A DNA stretch of 64,000 nt from Tubulanus polymorphus (lineage: Eukaryota; Nemertea; Palaeonemertea; Tubulaniformes; Tubulanidae). The position numbers and the translations under genes are program-made. Positions 33,261-45,429 of the stretch are shown here, piece after piece. The notes below the pieces were generated by a model. That model was given only the letters and a program-made list of their open reading frames with translations. It was not told the origin of the DNA and did not search any database. Numbering within the stretch: position 1 is the first letter of the stretch; every line of letters begins with the position of its first letter. The stretch spans positions 16,944,450 through 17,008,449 of the forward strand of contig NC_134029.1 in NCBI RefSeq assembly GCF_964204645.1, in the 5' to 3' direction.

Positions 33261-34259
33261 TTACAGCATTAAATATTGTGACATTTTAAAAGTGTTTGGT
33301 CTATTTACATAAAAAGGTGTTAAGAAAACTCTTCGTATATTGTATAGTTTGGAACACTCAAAAAGAAAATGGAATTCATCACCGATTTTGTTAAGACTAC
33401 AATATGTACAAATACGTTCGTTTCTATCAATATTTACATTACTAAATTTGTTGGCATCTAATTTACGGCTACCGATCAGAAATTCAGCGAGACTATACAT
33501 GAGGTGGTTCGGTACAACGGATAAATAGTTTTCATAATCATATTTAAGTTTAAAGATTCTATAATTTACGCATATGTCACTATTTTGCAATTTTTCCCTC
33601 CATGTCTGAATGTATCTATCTTTTAGAGATTGTTTTATGATATTTATCGACCGTAGATCGATTACCTGGTCTTGCCACACAAAGTTCAGCCCACAGTTTT
33701 GTATAATTTCCTTAATTTGGCAAATCCAATCAGATACATATAAATCTTTTCTGTATAAGTCGTACAAAATATTATACATTACTAGATTCAGCTTTGACTT
33801 GTTAGCATTTAAAGTTTTGTTCCAATATTTAATCATTCTAAGTTTAATAGTAGTCGATAAAGGTTATCTGCCAGTCATATCGCCATATATCATAGTATTA
33901 TGGCAGAATTTTGGTACTTTTAGAACTAATTTACAAAACCTTGTGTGGACTTTTTCTAGTATATCGATATTTTCATGGCCCCATATTTCACACCCGTGCA
34001 ATAGAATTGGTGCCACACAACAATCAAATAATTTAAAAAGTAAGTCTGGAGGAAGATTACATCTTCTGCCTTTTTGAATAATAGCAAACATTGCTCGAAC
34101 AGCTTTGTCGTGAATTGCTTTTTTCGCTTTTGTAAATTTTCCATCCCAATTAAACAAAATTCCAAGATAATTGTACTCATCTACTCTTTCCAATGTCTCA
34201 TCACCGAATAGAAAATCGGGAAGGTTTTTTAATCTTTGCTTCGATCTTGCGAACATCAT
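33261..34259 (-). pseudogene. LINE B reverse transcriptase C-terminal part
   Basis: Two ORFs (33864-34259 and 33261-33836) carry the RT thumb (YNYLGILFNWDGKFTKAKK, GCEIWGHENIDILEK) and the terminal C-x2-C...HF...C motif (CTYCSLNKIGDEFHFLFEC). They are separated by a frame break near 33864. Here the Trp after GCEI is intact, which shows that the TGA in LINE A is a lesion. Confidence 0.85.
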
Positions 34260-34396
34260 TATTTTCGTTTTATCAATGTTAACAAATAACTTGTTTACTT
34301 GGCAATAATCATATAGTACATTTAAATTGTTTTGTAATTCAAATTCTGATTCTGCAAATAAAATTGTGTCGTCTGCATATAATAATACAAATAATT

Positions 34397-35329
34397 TCAG
34401 TAATACCTCAATTTCTTCTTCAAAACTTTTTTTGTATAGTTTGCTAATAAAGGTGAGTTACTATTGTTATCGTTGAAGAATTTATCAATATCGTTAAGGA
34501 AAATAGCGAATAACAGGGGAGAAAGACTTTCACCCTGTCTTACTCCGATGTTTGAAGGGAAAAAATTTGAAGTATCACCTTTAAACGATACACAAGATTT
34601 GGAATTCAAATAGAGGTTGTGAACGGTGTTAAAAAAGAGACCTTTTATACCTAAAGCCATCATCTTTTTCCATAAAGCAATTCTCCATACGGAGTCAAAG
34701 GCCTTGCGGAAGTCTACGAAGCAACAGAAAAGACGTCTACCTTGATTACGGTATAGCTCAACAATAGATTTAAATGTGAATAGATGATCGGTAGTAGAAT
34801 ACCCCGCTCTAAAACCTGCTTGATTTTCACTTAAAAGTTGATTTACCTTCATAAAACATGTTAATCTATTATTAAGGATATTTGTAAAAAGTTTGCCTAA
34901 ACAACTAACTAGCGTTATACCTCTATAATTATCCGTACAATTAATATTGCCTTTATTCTTAAATATCGGTTTAATAGAGCCTATAGTCCAGCTTTCTGGG
35001 ATAATGCCACTCATCAATACAATATTAAAGAGTTGAAGAAAGGATGAGCGTAAGTTATCATCGGAATTTTTTATCATTTCATTACAAATTGGATCCATAC
35101 CGGTAGCTTTGTTGTTTTTTAAGGAAGAAATGGCTTTATTTAATTCTAGCATAGTTATTTCAGCATTAAGCATAGAGTCATCTATATCGTTTAAAAGTAG
35201 ATCTGTTTCCGTATCCAAAACTTCAGTCTCATCGTGAGCGTTTAGGTCAGCGAAGTGATTAAAAAAGTCATTGGATGTAAGGGTGACAGTGTCAGTTGGA
35301 ATGTTAGAATTGCTGTGCGAATTTATCAA
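34397..35329 (-). pseudogene. LINE B reverse transcriptase, front half
   Basis: 310 codons covering the RT fingers and palm up to SPLLFAIFLNDIDKFF. The YADD-containing block (LLYADDTILFAE) follows in another frame after about 34440. Confidence 0.85.
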
Positions 35330-35353
35330 TTTCCAGAATTGTTTTGGATCTTT

Positions 35354-36334
35354 TTATTCACAGGATTTTAGTTCATTAATAAATGTAGTCTCGGCGGATT
35401 TTTGACGTTCAAACATAGCTTTTTTATAGTTTTTGCCAGCAATTTTCATATCATTTAAATTCGTATCCACTTTGTTATATCTATGTTTGTTCCTACGACT
35501 ATCAAATATCTTTTTTAGTCTCTTGCATTCATAATCATACCATTTATGTCTCCCTTTAGTGGTTACTTTTCTAGGCCGACTTAATCTGGAAATACCGCAG
35601 GAATCTGCAGCTGTGACCATTATATTCGAAAGTTTGTTTGTCAAGTCATCGACTGAATTTTTGTTAATAGTTGTGGGATTTACATTAGTTAAATTTCTAT
35701 TAAGCTCGGTCAATTCCGCATTGTTAATTAGCGTTCTATATTGTTGAGATTTGTCTCTTTGCCATTTAATAGATTTGATAGGTTTGTGCCTAGGTTTTGT
35801 ATCAGTAACTCTATTGGCTGGGCAACTTTTATTATTCAATTCAATCGTCACAAGATGGTGACCATCTGAAAATAAAGGATTAAAAGTGTCGACACTTAAC
35901 TGGCCGATTGATACAAACACGTCTACTGAGCAAACAAAGTAATCAATTACGCTGTTTTCTTTGAATGTATAATTACCCTCTAAATCCCCAGGCGCCCTCC
36001 CATTAACAATCAAAAGCTCTAGTCTTTTACAAAGATCAATTAACTGATAGCCAGCTGTGTTGATTCTGGAGTCCTTATTGTTTGTATGGGTTATATTTGC
36101 CATTTGGCGGTTGAAAGGATTATTATCATCAAGGTCATTTTCTATAACATAATCTTTAAGTTTACCCGTTCTAGCATTGAAATCACCCCCTATACAAACG
36201 AAGACATCCCTTTCTATTTTTTGAAATGCAATTTCTATTTCAATGTCGTCGAATTTATAGTTGTTAAAAAACTTCGAGCCTTCTGGTGGAACATAAATAC
36301 TACCTAAGAGAACGTCTTTCTCAATATTAAACAC
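35354..36334 (-). pseudogene. LINE B endonuclease fragment
   Basis: 326 codons with GGDFNAR, SVIDYFVCS and FSDGH, the metal-binding and catalytic blocks of the apurinic-endonuclease-like domain. A TAA in the same frame at 36480 separates it from the domain start, which includes LSETKLDA. A second TAA at 35354 separates it from the RT. Confidence 0.85.
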
Positions 36335-36652
36335 ACATTTATCAATTTGGAGCCATAATATGTCCTTATTTTCGGTTTGTATTTCTTTGACATATTTACT
36401 ATATTCGCTTCGGTATATTATCCCAATTCCGCCAGATTTTCTAACGGCTAGATTATGTCTGTTCTTAAAAATAGCACTTTATCCGCTAGGTAGTTGTTCT
36501 TTAACTAATTCCGAGTCGCACGCATCGAGTTTAGTTTCCGATAAACAAAAAAAGTCAAATTGTGTTATAATTCGCCAGTCAGGTGATTTCATTTTGTTAA
36601 ATAATCCACAAACATTTAATGCCGCAATCCGTATGTTGGTCTCGGCAACATC

Positions 36653-37419
36653 CTATTCGCGGTGCGTCGGGCGCGGCGCGTGGGTCGCCCCACGAGGGAA
36701 CACTTCTTTACCGTTTACGATTAGTTTATCTCTAACGAATTTCACTTTATAACCATTCTTTTTCGCATCCCGATATTCACCCATTCGCGATTTTCTCCGA
36801 TCCTGCCATTCTTTTGGAATTTGTTCGGACATTCCAAACGAGGTTCCAGTCAGATTACGACCTGCGCTAAGAACTCTTTCCTTGTCGGTGTATTTATGGA
36901 ATTTCGCTACTATCGGTCTGTTTTTGTTTCGCGTTTATGTCCTCCCAATCTGTGTACTCGATCGAGTACCGGTTTGAAGTCCGCAATTCCTAGATCATTT
37001 TCTATGAATTTCTGTATTTTGTCATTGCAGTCCTCATTTTCCTCTTCTTTGATCGAGTAGAAGATCGCATTTTCGCGCATAGATCTCCACTGCAAATCCA
37101 GTAACGCTTCATGATCCGCTCGTTGCTGTGCTAGGATAACCTCTTTCGCTTCACTATTTTCCGCTACGTTTTTTTCTAATCGTTGGTTTTCTAGCTTTAG
37201 CTCGTTGATAGTTTCATGACAAAATTCTAACGATTTCGTCAGATTGGCGATCTCCGCGATTAGATTATCTAGTACATCCAGTTTATCGAGCTTCTTTAGT
37301 TGGCTAAATATTTCCGAAATTGCCGAATGTACATCCAACTCGTCTTGCGATTGATTTTTATTCTTGGCTCGCAGCTTTGTATCTGGTGAAGATCTATTAG
37401 ATTTCGTGGTTGGTGCCAT
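36653..37419 (-). pseudogene. LINE B ORF1 (coiled coil plus RNA-binding type), frameshifted
   Basis: The first 169 residues start MAPTTKSNRSSPDTKL. They are charged and heptad-rich (LDKLDVLDNL, ELKLENQRLEKN), a coiled coil. The segment VLDRVHRLGGHKRE resembles LINE-1-type ORF1 proteins. A one-base frame change near 36925 leads to KFHKYTDKERVLSAGRNL, ending at a TAG (36653-36655). ORF2 continues in the same frame directly after this stop. The role would be an RNA-binding chaperone. Confidence 0.75.
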
Positions 37420-37430
37420 TGTATCTGTAG

Positions 37431-39480
37431 TTGTCGTGTTGAAATATTAAGAGAGCACCGAAAACGCGTCTGCATTCGTTAACCACGTTGGATTTTTTCG
37501 CGCATAGTTCCCCGGTAGCGCCGCTACTTAGCAATAATAAGAACTAATGTTATTGACGATGTTTTGTTAAGTGGAAAGACGCCGAGTACCAGTATATATC
37601 CGATGTTCGAATCCCCAATTTCTTCAGGATGTTTTGATTTTAAAATAGCGATCGTTTTAATAGATTTGGTGTACCTTATTAAACTTACCCACCGGCACCA
37701 CACCTGCCGGATGTGAAACAGGGGACGTCCTATTCCAATGACGCTAAAGATTTAGTGTGAATTTTATGGTACTGTAACGGCGGTATGAATAAAATCAGCT
37801 TATAGACTGAGAGTAAAGTATTTTAAGGCAAACTCTAATGGGCTGTTGCATATCGTCGAAAGACTTCTCATCCATCGATACTTGATAAAAATGAAATAAA
37901 AAATCTAGTTCCAATTATCTCATGTAAGCGTACAATTTATTTTGAAAATCTCAACCATACATCAAAACATTTTAAAGCCTTCTATATCAAATGCAATCTT
38001 TTGCTAACATAAACAATGGACAAATGGCCATATCTCTATCATATTAATTACATCACGAATGCTAAATATTGCGATATTAATTGAAATCGTTCAACCAACA
38101 AATGAATTTAGTTAACATAATATCATCACAAACCATTCATATCCTTGGCAAAGGACTTATAAGCTTTTAGAATATCCAAACAGGAAAACTTTAGTTTCAT
38201 TTCTATGCGAGTAGAAATACATTATCATTATAACATCCATATCGTTGCATTACATATAACATCCATATCTTTGCATTATATATATGTTTATAATGTCATA
38301 TCTCTTAATAATAATCAATCCAATAATTAAATCAATAATACTAATTTATTTATAAATTAATAATTGATAATTAAACTATCAACTCTGCTATAATTGAGTT
38401 ACACATGAGGTAAAAAAATTATGACATAAAAACTCCTGTCAGAGTAATAGAAGTAACTGTCTAATACATGAAATAATACATTTTATACAATGAACTGAGC
38501 TCTGATGAAAATATTCAATCTGAGATCTTACGAATGATGTTATTTTAGCCCTCTACTTCTGAAAACTGAATAGCGCGCTGTGAACTTCATCTTCAAAACA
38601 AATTTGTTGAAAGGCAGTGTATCGAAAAACTGTACGTACAGTGCACTGCGAACTGAACGCGGCGTCTTCTCACTTAAAAAATTATTGACTTGACAGATTA
38701 GTTCGATTTTCGACCGCAGCGGCGCTCTACGACATTGGACAAAAGAAACTTTCTACCTTTTGCCGATTTGATACTCACAAAATTATTTCAATGAAACGAC
38801 CTTGAGATGATCGCAAAGCGAGAAAAATCCCGCAAAATACTGTCCGTACAGTGTCGCCCCTGTGTTATTTAGCCGCATTACACAATTTGACGTTACGCTT
38901 ACACATTTTGGCGGTGTACTATGACATTTTGTCAAAGTACAGACAAATAGACGAAACGCTGATTTTTGGCGGGAATGGCCGCCCATAAAAACCAACATGC
39001 CGACAAACCGAAAGTTTACCTACGTACTCACATAGCGAGGTTCTGACATACCAGCAAACTATTGAATTATTAGTATGAGGCCGCGTAAGATACATTGATT
39101 TTTTACTACTTATGAATAAATATAATGGCGAGAGTCGAGAGACTCCTCAGATCGTCTTTTTTTCATATTTTTTTTGATAGTCATAGTGACATCAGATCAG
39201 GCAAATTGCATTTGACCAGGAATCGTCATATCTCTTCGTATATGGAAAGCGACGACCGGTTTTTTGCGAGTTGTGGCCCAACGATCGGTTTTAGGACGGT
39301 AGAAACTACGACGCAACAACTGCTCGAAATAGCCAATCGACTCAAAGACAGTATTTTCGTGAATCTCGAAAGCGTTATGAATGATATAGTTCGTCCACTA
39401 AATTTTGAATGCTGCAACCAACTAAAAGTTAATAGCGCCTAATAAAAGTCGTCAATTCTTTGACGGTAGAGTACGTTAAG
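37431..39480. other. No gene recognised
   Basis: Largely AT-rich intergenic sequence. A 105-codon plus ORF at 39125-39442 (MARVERLLRSSFF..., later QQLLEIANRLKDSI) looks protein-like in part but matches nothing I know. Its start overlaps a CTCCTCAGATCGTC motif that is shared with the 5S upstream region. Confidence 0.4.
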
Positions 39481-39483
39481 GGA

Positions 39484-39620
39484 ACCGATGCTTTCAACGT
39501 GGTATGGCCGTAGACAACGAAATTGAAAAATCTACCGCTTTTGAATATCTCCTCAGATCGTCTCTTTTTCCAGAGGTCATATTTTCAGCACAATCCTTCT
39601 AACCTTCACCGCGTAATTAG
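39484..39620 (-). pseudogene. 5S rRNA 5'-end fragment with 5S upstream spacer
   Basis: Contains GCTTTCAACGTGGTATGGCC GTAGAC, the complement of the first ~30 bases of 5S rRNA. It is followed by the same upstream sequence as the 49.4-kb gene (CCGCTTTTGAATATCTCCTC AGATCGTCTC). The rest of the 5S is missing. Confidence 0.8.
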
Positions 39621-40640
39621 AACGTTTTATTAACTGCCAGTCCGGCCCACCAATGGACAAACTGCAGTTGTAACTGAAAATGCGTACTGATATCGTGACT
39701 AAAGAACGACAAGATATACTTTATTTTCGATAAATGAAAATCATCATATTCAGTATTTTTGCGTAATTTTTTTAATGGTTTTACGATAGGAAAACTATAA
39801 TTCATCAACTGACAAGTGTAGTCTTCAATGGCCAATGTCGTTGTTGAGGAAATAAGGCAAATAGGAAATGATTTTATCGGAAAGTGGCATGCTTAGAAGC
39901 GGAGCCAGTTGCAACGAGTTACACATGCTCTTCTTCAATTTCTGCAACGTGCTGTGAAAAGCTAGATGATAGTTGAGCACAGTCATCCCTGACGGTCGAT
40001 CGATTGGAATTCGACCGGCCTAGCAATCAATTATCGATGGGCGATAACGGCAGCACCTTATGGTGTAAGGAGGTTGTACGCCCTTAAAATGAGGCGGTTC
40101 ATTATTGATGTACTGGTTTTAAAATCCGCTAGCTAAATGAGCATTGCCGGCAGCACCACAAGGCCGCCCTTATACTAGCCACAGTAACAAGGAAGCCGCT
40201 CCCGTTATCGCCGCGCCGATATGTTGGTTTGTCATCGATTGAGGTGTCTCCATGGAAAGTTTCCAATGGGGTACCCGCAGTGCTACTTGACATTCGAGGA
40301 TTCCACTAATGGCATGCGAGGATCCGCCAGGTTTGCTAGTAGATCGTTGGTCATCCGCGTTCGTTTTCTTCTACATTTCAATTAATCAGTAATACACGAC
40401 GCGTAACCAACGTTGGTTTTTCATCGGTAATTTTAATGTCGTTGTATTTAGTCTCTTTGTTAGCCTAGTAAAAGGCTTCAGTGTTTTGTCGATTGTAACG
40501 TAAATCGGAAAAATCCGGAATTCGAGATTTAACGAATTTCTTATCATTTTATATACAAATGTATCCATATTGTTTGTCGAGTGAGAGAGTGCTAATTCTC
40601 GACGAGTTAAAATGCGAAAACGTCGGGTCGCCCGGCCTAG
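39621..40640. other. No gene recognised
   Basis: Mixed-composition spacer. ORFs here are short and without known motifs. Confidence 0.4.
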
Positions 40641-41000
40641 AATGCGTATAAGCTCACGCCCGTGTCATTCCAATGCTTGTCGAGTCGCGGTTTAAAACAG
40701 CTAGCGAGGGTTCCTCGGCCACGTTGGTGGGCAACTTGTTCCACTGGTTTGTTGCCCTGTGTTGCAGATAATTTCCGCGAATGCTCGTTTTATATCTCAG
40801 TTTTAGAATCATGAGGCTGTGACCACGGGTACGAATACTTCTCTGATGCGGCGGTACGAAATTTTGCGAAACAGAATAGAAGTTATGGAACAGCTTATAA
40901 ACCTCGATCGATATTGAAGTCTTTGCCTGTATAAGGGAGCGATCGAATGTGTTTAATTAGCTTAGTACCCGGCGTTGGATCGCTTCTAGTTTCATAAATG
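40640..41000 (-). pseudogene. CR1/L2-type LINE reverse transcriptase C-terminal relic
   Basis: Translating the minus strand in pieces gives LEAIQRRV, IKHIRSLPYTGKDFN, then TRGHSLMILKLRYKTSIRGN, NQWNKLPTNVAEEPSL and finally PRLDKHWND. This is the standard C-terminal order of CR1/L2-like RT proteins. Stops and frame shifts separate the pieces, so it is a dead fragment. It is unrelated in sequence to LINE A and LINE B. Confidence 0.75.
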
Positions 41001-41274
41001 TGAAAATACTACGTTCATAAATGATTCATAAATTCATAAATGTGCGCAGCGCTAAATGCGTACGCAAAATGCGCTCGTGTGCGGGGGCCTTTAGGAACCG
41101 GAATTCATCTAAATGTCTGAAGGAGTTCCTAATTACGTAAGGCATACTATGTAATTAAGTCTCAATGAACTTTTCTCATAAATGGATCAAAGATTCATGA
41201 AAATCATATATAACCGATATATCTGAGTACAAGAATGAAATTATATTGCATATTAGGGGCTATATTGGGGTGAT

Positions 41275-41700
41275 AAATTAGTAGTTTGCATAGAGGGAGG
41301 GAAGCCAGAGTTCAGGGCAGTGGCTGAAGTTAGTAAACAACCTACGTAGATGCTTACGTTGCACATAAGACACTGAATAGAAGATAGGTGAAAGTGACGT
41401 GAGTATCTGCGTAGGGTTGCTGGTTATAGCGGCAGCCTTGAGCTCTGGTATGGCTAGGAAGTGAACAAGTAATAAACTCGTGACGTATAACATATGTAGA
41501 AGTATACGTCACGAGTAACATGAAATAATATAAAAAGGGAGGGTCAGCACAGTAAGGGAGAGAGAGATGCTAGAGTGGCGGAGAAGCCTAAAAATACGAG
41601 CTGTAGGAAGGAATAAGAATTGTGCGGGAAAATAAAGAAAGAACGTAGACCCACGAGAAGAGTTGTTATTATTCCGGAGTCAGAGGGATATCACTTATCG
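41275..41700 (+). repeat. Possible solo LTR or promoter-bearing repeat
   Basis: Contains a purine-rich run (AGAGGGAGGGAAG), then an inverted repeat CGTGACGTATA / TATACGTCACG (about 41477-41512). The repeat carries CRE-like TGACGT cores. A TATA-like AATATAAAAAGGG lies near 41527 and AATAAA near 41629. The order fits U3-R of an LTR, but no partner LTR or coding part is visible, so this is tentative. Confidence 0.3.
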
Positions 41701-42115
41701 GATTAATCGGAGCCAACAACGACAACACGAGGGGAGAACGCAACGCGGCCCCCACAACAATTGGTTGAGAAACTCAACCCCACAACATTGTTGGAGAACC
41801 GAAAGCAACCCCACAACAGCTGTCGTGATAATATATGGATTGAGGAGTCTGGAAATTCAGTTCAATGTTCATTGAAAATGAACTAATTTCGACAACGGAC
41901 GACCTATTGCTTGTCACGCCATCTGGCCCCATTACAGTAACGGTAACGTTCCGAGTAAAAAAAAAAAAAACGAAACAAAAAACTGTTTGCCGACATTTCT
42001 TTTCCAGATTCATTAAATCGATTGTAGACATGTTGTTTGTGTATGAGTGAGATCACAGATGGAGGTCGTATATGTGTATGCCAATGTCGTATACATATTG
42101 AACAAGAAAATTAAT
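41700..42115. other. No gene recognised
   Basis: Contains several CCCACAACA(A/T)TTGTTGG-like short repeats (41750-41820) and an A14 run near 41960. No supported gene. Confidence 0.35.
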
Positions 42116-43298
42116 TTTAGAAAATTATTTGACGCCTGGGAAAAAAATGTAGAATCTTATGGGCTAAGCTAATGTGGAATTGCAAATTTGAAATCGAAGT
42201 TTTAAGAAATTTGGGGAATGATGAGATTTGGCGATTGGGTAGATGATACAGGTCTTCGACTCTAGTAGTGGTTTAAATTTTTTTATTGAAAATTCTCAAT
42301 AATTGATCGCGAACTTGCGACCGACTTCATTTACTTATGCCTCTAAGCTGGTCTGCAACTTCATTGCCTCCATGGATGAAGAAAGAGCTCTTCTGATGTC
42401 TGCTTCATTATGACTTCGAGCATATCGTGTGGCCTAGCCAGCCGGCCCGGTCCCCGGGCCCGGGCCACGCGTTTGGCTGTCACTCGATTTCCTAGAGTCT
42501 TGAGTCTGGGTGGGTTGAAGTAGACATTGTCATTTAAAATAACATGCTTATGTTGTTCTGTATGAATTACCCGTGTGTCATGTATGTTGTATTAATTTAT
42601 TTTAAAATTTGTATTTATTGAATTTGGGAATTTTATCCCGGAATTTCAATGTAATAAGGATCAATAAAGAATTGAATTGAATTGTCACCTAATACACATG
42701 CCATCAGAGGACACAGAGCCGTATATGACAGCTATGCTACTATAAATTGCTAATCTCACGAAACTTGCATAATCCTAATATCAAACATATTTTCACAAAC
42801 GATTGAATATTGAAATTATGTGTTTACACATTTTCATATTGACCGCTTGTAGCCGCTGATGAAATTCACGCCGGCCCTACACACATCGTAGATAGCTTCG
42901 TCATTCCACCGGCATGCCCACGTCAGGGTCTGACTTTTATATCAGACTTCCGCATCGTGTATACATCCGCCATTTAACCGAATAATCCGATTTACTTATC
43001 ATTTCTATTTATGCCTGCCGCTTCTGATATAATCATTCATCCTTTACTATTACAATACGTCTTCTAATGATATTCAATGCAATATAACATTTCGACGTTC
43101 AAATATAGGTCATTATATAATCACAGGAAGCCATTCTACATCTATGTCAATAATATTTTGCCAGATAGCTTGTTTGTGTACACATAAACCTGTGACGTTT
43201 TGCACATCGATTTACGGCTGTCGTTTGTAAAATGACGCTGAATGGTTAGCATTGTTTAGGTTTCATAATGGTAACGTTTTATAAGGCGTCAAAAAAGG
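42116..43298 (-). repeat. 1.1-kb DNA element with TTTGACGCC ends, copy 2
   Basis: Inverted copy of 8044-9136. It carries AGAAAGAGCTCTTCTGATG, the CGGTCCCCGGGCCCGGGCC patch, CAATAAAGAATTGAATTG and the outer end GGCGTCAAAAAAGG. Substitutions are frequent, so neither copy is recent. Confidence 0.6.
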
Positions 43299-44770
43299 TT
43301 CAAATATACGTATACCGTATATCTACCACGATAATATGGTCTTCATCAAATGAGCATCTGTGCAAAACATAAATACATTTAGTTAATAAATGCATAAGAT
43401 GGAATTACATTATTGTATGTGTGCGTACGCAACATAGTTTCATGGCAATTGTTATGTACCGGTACAATAAAAAACCTAAATCTATTTCGCTAACGTCTCT
43501 AGCCATAAATATCTTGTTTATTGAACTGTCTTCCGAGGGTGTGGCATTATTATTGCATATTTGACCCTACGGTACCAACCAGGTTTGCACAATAGGTAAT
43601 AATTCAGTGATACCGATAAAGGGTGTTTTGAGAAAGGAAGAAATATATCTTACAAGTAACACGATGGCATCGCCACCCTTGTTATTAATCCCCTTGAGTA
43701 TTAATCAACTTAAAGTAAAAGTAAAACAAGTAATGTTATCAACAAATGTAAAAGATTGAATTATTGTATGTCCTGTATCACAGAACAAGCATCTCTTACC
43801 CCGACTGAAATGATACCAAAAATAGTATCTGATAAGGGCCGTGAAAACTATTTCACCATCGATCAGCCTCTTATGTTCATCGGCATTTCGTAGATTTCAT
43901 TATGAGAAGACAATAATTTCGTATTTAAATGTATCAGCCACAAATCAGCACGTACGTATCTGTGTGTTCACATCTTTGGAGAGATCCCCTCTCAGTTAGA
44001 TTCAACATCCGTGTCAACAAATCTTTAGCTATATTTAAAGTGAAAACGTTGAGACGAAACGACTGAACCCACCAACTTATTCGAGAGCGACGTCACATCT
44101 TCATTTGCTCTTTATACTTTCTGCTTATATATGATTTGTGTTCGAGAGGTAAAACCTTGTTCAGTCCGGCGATAATCATACAAAATGCATTAAATCATTT
44201 TCTTAATGACATTATACCATAATTAATGACCGTAGTATTTTACCAGTAATTTTTATTTTCCCTATTAATGATCGAATTTTCATACTACGATTCCCCCTAA
44301 TTGTTAGTTATGTAATTTTGTGGTTTTTTGCTATTTGCTATGTAATTATTTGTGGAACAATACTAAACTGAAACGGGAACTGTTATACACAAACGTGCGT
44401 GAAGTGAAAATACGTCAGGTGTAATCATGTTAATGTTTATATACCTCCGCCTCTCGGTTCAAATCAGGTTTATGCAGGCATAGGCTTACAAATCAAATTG
44501 GCTATAGTTTTAAGTTAGTTAGCGCAGTTAATGAATAATCATCATTTGTTAATTATATCAAAAAACAAATTCTTGAAAAAAATGATACAACACAATTACA
44601 TAATACTGTATGGCGGATACATGAAGATAATTCAAGTATAAATACATTAAATACATAATATACCAAAGGTAATTGAAAGCCTTTCCACATAGATTTACGA
44701 CATACATGGCATATATTTCTGTGGTCACACTGCACATAGTTAGATTACCCGTTCATCAGTTGAAGAGGGA
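43299..44770. other. No gene recognised
   Basis: AT-rich intergenic DNA. No RNA gene, long ORF or repeat boundary seen. Confidence 0.45.
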
Positions 44771-45275
44771 TATTAAAGTCTTTCAGAAAGATTGCATGAC
44801 CTACTAGCACTGGATATTAAGTGGATGAATCTCTCTTTGTTCAGGTTTGTCCAGTAAGTTATTGGTAAATAGCTTTGTGCAGAAAATGCAGGACAGATTA
44901 AGGCAAAATGGTACTCGTCCTCAATTTCATTCAGATTACAAATCTACAAATCCAATTAGTATATGGTATCTTGGGTCTGGCCCAACATCCAGTTTCGACT
45001 AACAGATCATGACTAGAACATCTAAACCTTGCAATCCTTATACGTACGTCCTTATGTAAACCTAGATATGATTCACAGATTACCCCCTTCTTAAATTCAC
45101 GAAAATAATTGGCTTTAGATGAGTTTTATTAAAAAGTATGCCATATAATTGCTGCTTGAACTGATCAAGCATGCTAAGCTCGACTGAGCGCAATAACCAC
45201 TTTTCATTGTCAACTCGCTGGTCTAACCAGAATTGGCCATATCCATATAAATCCTGATCGAGTTTATACGACATG
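44770..45275 (-). pseudogene. LINE C-terminal relic with zinc-like motif
   Basis: Minus-strand pieces give MSYKLDQDLYGYGQFWLDQR, ending at 45080, and further on ICNLNEIEDEYHFALICPAF with YWTNLNKERFIHLI. The ED-E-Y-H-F-x3-C pattern is the end of many invertebrate LINE reverse transcriptases. Stops separate the pieces. Its family differs from LINE A and B. Confidence 0.6.
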
Positions 45276-45429
45276 ATTGTTCACGTCAAATGACAGTCAA
45301 CTGTAACTTTTCACCTCAGTAAACAGCCTTCTTGCTTAACGTCCAATACGATGGATTGTGCTTACTTAAAACTGTGACTCTCCCTTGTGCTTGACGTATC
45401 TATGTGTCTTAATATGGCATTGGCCTAAT

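Larger units (their letters stand above)
33035..37430 (-). mobile_element. LINE B, related two-ORF non-LTR retrotransposon (defective)
   Basis: Same family as LINE A at protein level (LKNNKATGMDPI, VSCLGKLFTNIL, VDFRKAFDS). Its 3' UTR is also similar: TTTATTTATTTCGCTCTAAC here against TATTTATTTGCACTCCAACC in LINE A. The tail is a different hexamer, TTTAGG-like on the plus strand. It is broken by a TAA in the nuclease near 36480, a TAA after LKSCE at 35354, a frame break near 34440 just before the YADD block, and another near 33864. It lies head-to-tail with LINE A. Confidence 0.88.

Noticed and set aside
41774-42031. Minus ORF with NVTVTVMGPDGV, faintly like the start of the GPCR at 48.7 kb
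   Set aside because: Similarity covers about a dozen residues only and is not followed by membrane segments.
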